The notes under the pieces were generated by a model. The model was not told the origin of the DNA. It ran no database searches and was given only the letters and a program-made list of their open reading frames with translations. 64,000 bases of DNA from Acinetobacter portensis (GTDB lineage: Bacteria; Pseudomonadota; Gammaproteobacteria; Pseudomonadales; Moraxellaceae). Location: assembly GCF_009372215.1 (NCBI RefSeq), contig NZ_LWRV01000047.1:29940-93939 (forward strand), in the 5' to 3' direction. Positions 57,711-64,000 of the stretch are shown here, piece after piece (positions within the stretch are counted from its first letter, which is position 1; each line of letters starts with the position of its first letter). A program made the position numbers and the translations under genes.

Positions 57711-58553
57711 ATGAGTGCTCAGTTATACGTTGTAGCCACACCAATTGGGAATTTAGATGATATTACCTATCGTGCTATTGAAGTTTTAAAATCAGTTAAA
57801 CTTATTGCTGCCGAAGACACACGTACATCTGCAAAGCTACTTAAACACTTTGGTATTAACACACCACTTACAGCATGCCACGATCACAATGAAAGCAATA
57901 AAACGGATCATTTAATCGAAAGATTATTGGCAGGTGAAAACATGGCGCTCATTAGTGATGCCGGTACACCACTGATTAGTGACCCAGGTTTTAAATTTGT
58001 TCGTGCCGCTCAAGCCAAAGGTATTCAAGTTATTCCTGTGCCAGGTGCTTGTGCTGCTATTGCTGCATTAAGTTCTGTTGGCTTACCAAGTGACCGTTTC
58101 AGTTTTGAAGGCTTCTTACCATCTAAACAATCTCAGCGTTTACTGCATTTGAATCGTTTAAAAGATGAAACTCAAACGCTGATTATTTATGAAGCGCCTC
58201 ATCGCATTTTAGAGTGCGTAAAAGATATGGCTGATGTTTTTGGTGCAGATCGCCCTGTTGGCTTTGCACGTGAAATTACCAAAACATTTGAAACCATTAA
58301 AAAGATGACTTTAGGTGAATTAGTTGAATTTATTGCAAATGATTCAAATCAACAAAAAGGTGAAATTGTTTTAGTCATTGGTGGTGCAAGTGTTGAAAAA
58401 GATATGGAGCAAGAAAAGCTCGATCAGCTTTTAACGCGTTTATTACAAGACTTATCTGTAAAAGCAGCATCTCAACTAGCCGTAGACTTAACAGGTATTA
58501 AGAAGAAAATTGCATATCAACGTGCTTTGGAGCTCAACCAAGTAGAACACTAG
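57711..58553 (+). CDS. rsmI: 16S rRNA (cytidine-1402-2'-O)-methyltransferase RsmI
   Basis: A 280-aa SAM-dependent tetrapyrrole-methylase-fold enzyme that 2'-O-methylates C1402 of 16S rRNA. The signature LYVVATPIGNLDDITYRAIE, AEDTRTSAKLLKHFGI, ALISDAGTPLISDPGFK and VPGACAAIAALSSVGLPSD are all visible. I choose ATG 57711 (MSAQLY), with GGAG eight bases upstream, over TTG 57705. It is followed by a long hairpin. Confidence 0.96.
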   Translation: MSAQLYVVATPIGNLDDITYRAIEVLKSVKLIAAEDTRTSAKLLKHFGINTPLTACHDHNESNKTDHLIERLLAGENMALISDAGTPLISDPGFKFVRAAQAKGIQVIPVPGACAAIAALSSVGLPSDRFSFEGFLPSKQSQRLLHLNRLKDETQTLIIYEAPHRILECVKDMADVFGADRPVGFAREITKTFETIKKMTLGELVEFIANDSNQQKGEIVLVIGGASVEKDMEQEKLDQLLTRLLQDLSVKAASQLAVDLTGIKKKIAYQRALELNQVEH

Positions 58554-58564
58554 GACAGAAAATA

Positions 58565-58602
58565 TACATTCTTATGGAGTTAAGCCACTTCATAAGAATG
58601 TA
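58565..58602 (+). terminator. Long perfect hairpin after rsmI
   Basis: TACATTCTTATG (58565-58576) and CATAAGAATGTA (58591-58602) pair perfectly; four more pairs (one G-U) extend inward to a 6-nt loop TAAGCC, giving 16 bp. There is no U tract after it, so it may act in RNA stability rather than as a classical terminator. Confidence 0.5.
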
Positions 58603-58639
58603 ACTAAAAATACCCTTAATAATTAACATTAAAACAATT

Positions 58640-59050
58640 ATGAAATATATAAAAATTAAAATTCCTAAAAAAACCCAAATACTTAATATTATTTGGTTAC
58701 TTGGAATTATCCATATTATTTACTTTGGATTACAACCCTATCCTCATTACATAACTGGTGAACTTCAAACAGCAAAAAACGAAGGCATTGCTCTTATCTG
58801 TGCTTATTTCTCTATATATTTTTTCATAAGCAACATAATGTTCTTTTCAAACCATGATAAAAAATATTTCTATTTAACCTATGTATTTCAAAGTGTTATT
58901 GTAATTTTCCAGTTTTTTATCGCAACTATAGCATCAATGCATGCTCCACCTTTTATAGTAGCCTACATTGTAAATTGCATATTTTTAGTTTTATTACATT
59001 TTATTTTCTACCCTATTTATTTAATTTACCAAAAGAAAAGTTCTTTCTAA
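58640..59050 (+). CDS. Hypothetical four-helix membrane protein, 136 aa
   Basis: Family not recognised. A basic N-terminus (MKYIKIKIPKKTQ) is followed by about four hydrophobic helices (residues ~14-31, 48-70, 78-98, 105-130), ending in a Lys/Ser tail. Strongly AT-rich codons (many ATA, TTA, AAA), unlike rsmI. It sits between rsmI and the SutA-like gene and shares a bidirectional terminator with the latter. Confidence 0.6.
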   Translation: MKYIKIKIPKKTQILNIIWLLGIIHIIYFGLQPYPHYITGELQTAKNEGIALICAYFSIYFFISNIMFFSNHDKKYFYLTYVFQSVIVIFQFFIATIASMHAPPFIVAYIVNCIFLVLLHFIFYPIYLIYQKKSSF

Positions 59051-59084
59051 TAGATTAATTTTTCAATAAAAAACTATCTCTATT

Positions 59085-59115
59085 AAAAAAAACACCACAT
59101 AAGTGGTGTTTTTAT
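59085..59115. terminator. Bidirectional terminator between the small membrane protein and the SutA-like gene
   Basis: ACACCAC (59092-59098), loop ATAA, GTGGTGT (59103-59109), with A run before and T run after. Confidence 0.88.
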
Positions 59116-59367
59116 TTAGTCTTTTGCTGACTCATCGGCTGGAACTTCTGTAATTTTTCCACCACGGGCAAGAAATGCCGCAACTTCATCTTCCAAAGAC
59201 TGACGTTGCTTTAGTTTAGCCGTTACAGTTAATGTTTCTGCTTCTGAAACATCAATGTCATTCGCTTTTTCATCGCCACCTGTTGCGCCTTTTTCGGCAG
59301 CATCAGCTTCATCATCATCGACAGTAGAATCTTCTACATCATCATCATAATCATTCATATCAGTCAT
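59116..59367 (-). CDS. sutA: SutA-like RNA polymerase-associated regulator
   Basis: An 83-residue, very acidic protein. The N-terminal half is disordered and Asp/Glu-rich (MTDMNDYDDDVEDSTVDDDE). The C-terminal half has a helix and a conserved tail (KQRQSLEDEVAAFLARGGKI then TEVP). This matches the layout of Pseudomonas SutA, whose C-terminal part reads, as I recall, ...AMEEFLSRGGKVQEI. SutA binds RNA polymerase and promotes transcription in slow growth. I choose ATG 59367, which has GGGGA at good spacing; ATGs at 59373 and 59403 are poorer. Confidence 0.75.
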   Translation of the reverse strand: MTDMNDYDDDVEDSTVDDDEADAAEKGATGGDEKANDIDVSEAETLTVTAKLKQRQSLEDEVAAFLARGGKITEVPADESAKD

Positions 59368-59541
59368 TTTCATATCCCCACATTGCGTGTACTTCACAAC
59401 CAATTTTATTGGTGATGATTTACGAAGAAATTTAACAATCTCTTCGCATTTCGCATAGAGTCAAATATCGGAAAGTGGATTATTTTTTAATCAAATTGGT
59501 AAGAATATATTAACAACCGATCAAAAAATATACTTTCAAGT

Positions 59542-60783
59542 TTAAACTGCGTAGCGTGTGCTTTTTAATAGCTGTAAACCATTGGCTTGTGCCATAAATG
59601 CATCTTTTAAAACAGGCTGATTTTCGACCTGCTTCAAACCAAAGTTTCGTGCCAAAACTACAGGAAAAAATGGCGTCGTTTCCAACCAACCAATCGCAGA
59701 CATTCCATGCATCATGGCGTCATTTTGACCTTTGCGTAAATGTTCATAACGCTTCAAAGTTTGTGCATGTGCCCAAACACCACGTTGATAATCGTGTAAT
59801 AACACATCACATAATATCGCAGCATCTAAGCAACCAATATTCACACCCTGTCCCGCAAGAGGATGAATCACATGCGCAGCATCGCCAATGATAGCTAAAC
59901 CTTCTTTCACATATTGCTGTGCAGCACGTGCTTTAAGTGGAAATTTAGCACGTGGCGTCGCCTCTAAAATTTCACCCAACATATGATGACTTTCACGTGT
60001 GAGCAATGCTTTAAAATCATCATCACTCAATGCTGAATATTCATCTGCATAATCATCTGGCAATGTCCAAACAATCGATTGCCAATAGCCATCTTGCTCC
60101 GCTTTTAAACTTGCCATTGGCAAAAATGCCAAAGGACCTGTTTCCAAGAAAATTTGTCGAGCAATATGTTGATGTGGCTGTGCTGTGCGAATTGCACAAG
60201 TCACGCCTGCTTGTTTGTAATCTAGAACATCTAAACCAATAAATGCTTGATCACGCACAAAAGAATTTGCGCCATCTGCACCAATCAGAAGTTTAGTTTT
60301 AAGTTGAGTTCCATCGGCAAGTTGAATATGCCAAACACCAACGCCTTGTTCGACACGTGAAACCTTGACTTGAGTACGATAATCTTTTAATTGCTCAAGC
60401 ATTTTTTGTTGAATTGCTAAATTCAAAATACTTGGTTCAACCATTGAACCTAAAGCTTGTTCAATTGATGGTGTACTTTCAGACACATCACCAAAGTTGA
60501 TTTCACCATAACCATTTTTATTCCAAACTTGCATACCGCTGTAAGGCATATGGCGAGCAAGTCCATCCCAAACATCTACCGTTTTAAGTAAATGAATCGT
60601 CGCTTGGCTTAATGCTAAAACACGTGGATTGGCAACGGCTAAAGTTTTTTCTGAATCGAGGATGGGTGCAGCATCTAAAACTGTGGCTTGTACGCCACCT
60701 TTTGCAAGTAATAATGCAGTTAAACCACCCACCAAGCCACCGCCAATAATGACGGCATCGAGTACTTTTTCATTTTGACTCAT
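59542..60783 (-). CDS. ubiI: Ubiquinone biosynthesis FAD hydroxylase (UbiI/VisC-like)
   Basis: A 413-aa class A flavoprotein monooxygenase of the UbiH/COQ6 family. The dinucleotide fold is AVIIGGGLVGGLTALLLAKG; the second FAD motif is LLIGADGANSFVR; the third is AIIGDAAHVIHPLAGQGVNI. It follows ubiH with an ATGA overlap, the same order as ubiH-ubiI in E. coli, so C5 hydroxylation of the ubiquinone ring is likely. A UbiF-type or broader regioselectivity cannot be excluded. Confidence 0.85.
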   Translation of the reverse strand: MSQNEKVLDAVIIGGGLVGGLTALLLAKGGVQATVLDAAPILDSEKTLAVANPRVLALSQATIHLLKTVDVWDGLARHMPYSGMQVWNKNGYGEINFGDVSESTPSIEQALGSMVEPSILNLAIQQKMLEQLKDYRTQVKVSRVEQGVGVWHIQLADGTQLKTKLLIGADGANSFVRDQAFIGLDVLDYKQAGVTCAIRTAQPHQHIARQIFLETGPLAFLPMASLKAEQDGYWQSIVWTLPDDYADEYSALSDDDFKALLTRESHHMLGEILEATPRAKFPLKARAAQQYVKEGLAIIGDAAHVIHPLAGQGVNIGCLDAAILCDVLLHDYQRGVWAHAQTLKRYEHLRKGQNDAMMHGMSAIGWLETTPFFPVVLARNFGLKQVENQPVLKDAFMAQANGLQLLKSTRYAV

Positions 60784-61988
60784 GCTTTTAACCCCATTGC
60801 ATAGTTTGCAACCAAAGGTTTAATTCCAGGAATGACATCAAAAGCAACCAAACCTGTGTTACGAATAAATTTTAAGAATGGGTTCTGATTACTAAAACCA
60901 CGCACCACAGAATCGCAGAATTTAATCACACGTTGCTGATCGGTTAAGCGTGATTTTTCATAGTCTAAAAGCATTGATGGTTCACCCAAATCTGCCGATT
61001 TAGCCAATTGATCTTTTAAGTAGCGTACCAATACATAAGCATCACGCATGCATAGGTTAAAACCTTGCCCTGCAACAGGATGTATCGTATGTGCTGCATT
61101 ACCCATAAGTACAACACGTCCTACCGCTTGTTTTTCTGCAAGGACTTGTGACAGTGGGAAACAAAAGCGTTTACCTGTTTTTTGAAATTTACCTGCACGG
61201 TCACCATAGGTTTCTTGTAAGGCATCTAAAAAGTGTTGATCATTTTCATCGCCTAACCATTCATCTTCTGTACCTTTTTTCACAGGCCAAACCACTGAAC
61301 GGCGGTATTCACCCGGTAAAGGAAGTAATGCTAATGGTCCTAATTCACTGAAACGCTCAAAACCAATATGCGTGTGAGGTTTAGACGTTTGAACAGTTGT
61401 AACAATGGCAACTTGATCATAATCATGTACTGATGCACCAATACCTAATGCTTTACGGCAGAAAGAATCTCGACCATCAGCAGCAATAACAAGTTTGGCA
61501 TTCAGTGATAATTTTTCGCCATTTCGTTCTGCTTCAATATGTGCTGAATTTTCATCTTGAGTAAGTGATGTCACATTTACACCATCAATCAGTTCAATAT
61601 TTTTTTCTTTTAAAACTTGCGTTAATAACACACGACCTAACCATGCATTTTCAATCACTTGACCAAAGCTTTCTACTTTTTCTTGCTCTGCTGTCAGCCT
61701 TGCCTTACCAAAGCTACCTTGTTCTGTAATGTGAACTTGTAAAATTGGTGTTGCATGTTCTTGTAATGAATCCCATAAGCCAAGTTCTTGATAAATTTGT
61801 ACGCTACGACGAGATAAAGCGCTGTTTCGTGCATCGAAACTTGAGTGATATGGTGCAAGATTTGCATCATCATAATTTGGATATTTAATGGCTTCTAGTA
61901 GCTTCACTGCAATGTTTTGTTTCGCTAACATGAGGGATAAACTCAGCCCTACCATACCACCACCAACAATAATTACTTCTTGTTGCAT
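60780..61988 (-). CDS. ubiH: 2-octaprenyl-6-methoxyphenol hydroxylase-like FAD monooxygenase (UbiH)
   Basis: A 402-aa UbiH/COQ6-family flavoprotein hydroxylating the ubiquinone ring. N-terminal IIVGGGMVGLSLSLMLAKQ, mid LVIAADGRDSFCRKALGI and C-terminal VLMGNAAHTIHPVAGQGFNL bind FAD. FDARNSALSRRSVQIYQELG is a UbiH-type segment. It is the first gene of the ubiH-ubiI pair, which overlap by four bases. pepP, often upstream elsewhere, is not here. Confidence 0.88.
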   Translation of the reverse strand: MQQEVIIVGGGMVGLSLSLMLAKQNIAVKLLEAIKYPNYDDANLAPYHSSFDARNSALSRRSVQIYQELGLWDSLQEHATPILQVHITEQGSFGKARLTAEQEKVESFGQVIENAWLGRVLLTQVLKEKNIELIDGVNVTSLTQDENSAHIEAERNGEKLSLNAKLVIAADGRDSFCRKALGIGASVHDYDQVAIVTTVQTSKPHTHIGFERFSELGPLALLPLPGEYRRSVVWPVKKGTEDEWLGDENDQHFLDALQETYGDRAGKFQKTGKRFCFPLSQVLAEKQAVGRVVLMGNAAHTIHPVAGQGFNLCMRDAYVLVRYLKDQLAKSADLGEPSMLLDYEKSRLTDQQRVIKFCDSVVRGFSNQNPFLKFIRNTGLVAFDVIPGIKPLVANYAMGLKA

Positions 61989-62308
61989 GCCTGTATCCTT
62001 CTTATGCTGTTTTCGAGGGTTTAGCCCGAAATACTTAAAATCTTTAATGGATTTTATATTACCTGAAAGATGAGGTTTTTTATAATGATTCGTGCAAAGA
62101 AGACATGTTTGTTTCTAGTTAAAGTTCTAAAAAATCACTCTCAGCGGTTATGAAACAATGCTTAAATATAAAGTGTATGAAATAAAATTAAGTAAGTGTG
62201 TCTAACCTAACTAACATAGATTTCAATAAATAATGCAACAGCATGATTATAGAGAATATAAATAGCCTCACATAAGGCATATTATGTTAATGATAGGAAA
62301 AATTATAA
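61989..62308. other. Intergenic region between ubiH and the ClbS/DfsB-family gene
   Basis: About 320 bp between divergent genes. AT-rich; contains both promoters. No ORF, hairpin or repeat recognised. Confidence 0.5.
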
Positions 62309-62827
62309 ATGAAAAGCTATGAAACTAAACAAGAACTTATAGAGAGTATTAACAGCTCATTTAATAAATATTTATTAGAATTTAGTGATATTTTAGAAAG
62401 TGAAAAGAATAAAACTATTTTAGGTATTGATAAAACCCCTTCTCAAAATATTTCCTATCAATTAGGGTGGGTTAGCTTATTATTAGAATGGGAAATAAAT
62501 GAAAAAGCAGGATTTACGGTCACAACCCCAAAAGATGGATTTAAATGGAATAATCTAGGTCTTCTATATCAAGATTTCTATCAAACATATTCTCAATATT
62601 CTATTGATGAGAAGAAAGAATTATTATCTAAAAAAGTAAGGGAAGTTATAGATTGGATTCAGACATTAACTGATGATGAACTTTTTCTACCTAATCAAAG
62701 AAAATGGGCAACAACACCGGCACAATGGCCTATATACAAGTGGATTCATATAAATACAGTTGCTCCTTTCACCAACTTTAGAACGCAAATTAGAAAATGG
62801 AAGAGACTTAATAGAGTAGAGACTTAA
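62309..62827 (+). CDS. ClbS/DfsB-family four-helix bundle protein
   Basis: A 172-aa soluble protein. [20 protein letters not shown] at the start, the segment [36 protein letters not shown] and the end [20 protein letters not shown] fit the DfsB/ClbS (DUF1706) family. ClbS hydrolyses colibactin and protects producers; relatives in other bacteria are mostly uncharacterised. AT-rich codon use and isolation suggest acquisition. Other family members may act on other reactive compounds, which is inference. Confidence 0.78.
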   Translation: MKSYETKQELIESINSSFNKYLLEFSDILESEKNKTILGIDKTPSQNISYQLGWVSLLLEWEINEKAGFTVTTPKDGFKWNNLGLLYQDFYQTYSQYSIDEKKELLSKKVREVIDWIQTLTDDELFLPNQRKWATTPAQWPIYKWIHINTVAPFTNFRTQIRKWKRLNRVET

Positions 62828-62871
62828 ATAATAGTCTTATCGCTCACTATGAAGATAATTCCGCTTATATA

Positions 62872-62899
62872 AAAAAGCCGATCATCAGATCGGCTTTTT
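62872..62899. terminator. Bidirectional terminator between the ClbS-like gene and the autotransporter
   Basis: GCCGATC (62877-62883), loop ATCA, GATCGGC (62888-62894), flanked by A and T runs. Confidence 0.92.
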
Positions 62900-62924
62900 A
62901 TGAAATGTAATTTATTTAAGTCAA

Positions 62925-64000
62925 TTAGAACTTGTAATTATACTTAAACACTACACCATTCTCGCTATACTTCTCTGCAAAATTACCTTCATAATTAATA
63001 AAGAATTCATGTGTATTCTTAATATCAGAACTTACACCAATATTCACAATTGCAGAATCTTTACTAAAAGGAACATCTATATAACCAGCATAACCAGCAA
63101 TAGCACCGTTATTAGATATCAATGTTAATTTAGCACCATCATTAATGTCTTTAAAGCTATGTTGCCAAGCCAAACCACCATTCAAACTAATATTAGTTGT
63201 ATCACTGAACTTCCATTTTTTAGATACATCTAAACCTAGTTGTGAAGAAAAACGATCATAACTTGTTTCATCACCAGCTAAAGAAACTTGACCATTTTGT
63301 TGAGAGAATTTGTTATTTTTAACATAATCGTAAGACAGTCCTACGTATGGTTCAAAATGCAAATCATCAAGTTTGAATGCATAACCAACTTCTGTATTTA
63401 CTTGATAAGTACGACCATGATATTTCGCTTTATAACGACCATCATCTAAATCATAATAAGTTGTTTCAACTTCGTTACGACCTAGCGCACCGCTGAATCG
63501 CAAGTTAATGTTGTCAATACTTTTACCTGCATAAATACCAAATTGATAATTATCAACTTTTGCTGAACCATGGTTGTTTGCATCAATATCTTTATTGTTA
63601 ATCGCACCCATCACACCGACTGTCCAATCTTCAATAAGAGTATCGGCACCAAATGCAACACGTTGATTATCAACATCATACTTATGAGCTTTAATATTCG
63701 AGAAGTTATTTAAAGCTCTAGAGCTTGATTTACCTTTAGAGCCCTGTAGTTCAACCCAAATATTATTACTATGATCATTTCGTTGCACATAGCGCAAACG
63801 ATTATTGATCACTTGACGACCACGATCTAAATCGTGGAACTCTTCAGCTACAACATCACCTTGAATTGATGCAATATTTGCAACTTTTTCAGCTCTTGCA
63901 ACATCAACTGGTTTAGCTTTATCTACTGCTTCTTGTTCAGCCTTATCTTTAGCTTCTTTTTCCGCTGCTGCTTTATCTTCCGCCGCTTTATCCGCTGCTG
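62925..64000 (-). CDS. Autotransporter C-terminal region (beta-barrel domain), partial at the right edge
   Basis: The frame is open from the stop at 62925 to the window end, so the 5' part is missing. The C-terminal ~290 residues are an autotransporter beta-domain: NIWVELQGSKGKSS, ADTLIEDWTVGVMGAINN, YQFGIYAGKSIDNINLRFSG, FEPYVGLSYDYVK and a terminal Phe (FKYNYKF). Upstream lies a linker containing QGDVVAEEFHDLDRGRQVI, preceded by a low-complexity Ala/Lys/Glu/Asp helix (repeats like KAAEDKAAAEKEAKDKAEQE) near the edge. The protein translocates its own passenger across the outer membrane; passenger identity lies outside the window. An internal GTG at 63812 is not the true start. Confidence 0.88.
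   Translation of the reverse strand, partial: AADKAAEDKAAAEKEAKDKAEQEAVDKAKPVDVARAEKVANIASIQGDVVAEEFHDLDRGRQVINNRLRYVQRNDHSNNIWVELQGSKGKSSSRALNNFSNIKAHKYDVDNQRVAFGADTLIEDWTVGVMGAINNKDIDANNHGSAKVDNYQFGIYAGKSIDNINLRFSGALGRNEVETTYYDLDDGRYKAKYHGRTYQVNTEVGYAFKLDDLHFEPYVGLSYDYVKNNKFSQQNGQVSLAGDETSYDRFSSQLGLDVSKKWKFSDTTNISLNGGLAWQHSFKDINDGAKLTLISNNGAIAGYAGYIDVPFSKDSAIVNIGVSSDIKNTHEFFINYEGNFAEKYSENGVVFKYNYKF

Noticed and set aside
62925..63812. Autotransporter gene starting at GTG 63812
   Set aside because: The frame stays open to the window edge and the upstream residues continue a sensible linker, so the gene is a 5'-truncated larger one.

Overview
The window reads as a chromosomal segment of a gammaproteobacterium of the genus Acinetobacter. 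The DNA is AT-rich. The left edge holds the N-terminus of a CarO-type outer membrane protein. The lactate operon has the order lldP-lldR-lldD-dld, RNase HI is fused to the DNA polymerase III epsilon subunit, and many housekeeping proteins are of Acinetobacter type. Nothing in the sequence fixes the species. I saw no prophage, integron, insertion sequence or CRISPR array.

Layout. 1-8.3 kb: carO-like start, dapD (lysine/diaminopimelate), queE and queC (queuosine precursor), a small periplasmic Cys protein, a Bcp peroxiredoxin, an orphan ORF, a LysE/ArgO exporter with a divergent ArgP-like LysR regulator, NadM, an enoyl-CoA hydratase and a nitroreductase. 8.3-13.5 kb: a secreted phosphorylcholine-phosphatase-like HAD enzyme, then a TctC-type solute-binding protein whose signal-peptide region is frameshifted, next to an AbrB-family membrane protein, a NIF3-like protein, an orphan membrane protein, a composite palindromic repeat and a 42-residue membrane protein missed by normal length cut-offs. 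13.7-22.2 kb: purL, an M28 peptidase lipoprotein, dgt, ruvA and ruvB. 22.2-23.4 kb: a decayed fadH fragment and an orphan tail-anchored protein.

23.4-31.5 kb: the lactate utilisation operon lldPRD-dld, with two strong LldR/FadR-type operators flanking a candidate promoter, then a DMT exporter divergent from a LysR regulator. 31.6-37.8 kb: argG, pyrC coupled to rnt, and a TonB-dependent receptor behind Fur-like sites. 37.9-42.6 kb: two tandem paralogous amino-acid permeases interleaved with four identical tRNA-Glu(TTC) genes, then a glutathione S-transferase gene with an internal amber codon. 42.6-48.1 kb: yejABEF peptide importer. 48.1-55.5 kb: mltD with an expanded LysM array, the rnhA-dnaQ fusion, fimL and nudC, a cluster I recall as loosely syntenic with Pseudomonas. 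55.5-62 kb: an esterase, dolP, yraN, rsmI, a SutA-like RNA polymerase-associated protein, and ubiH-ubiI. 62-64 kb: a ClbS/DfsB-family protein and the C-terminal half of an autotransporter running off the right edge.

Most of the window is core metabolism, DNA maintenance and envelope function. The accessory interest lies in broken genes (tctC, GST, fadH), small AT-rich orphans sitting between convergent terminators, two complex palindromic repeats, the TctC-AbrB pairing, and the duplicated permease/tRNA-Glu module.
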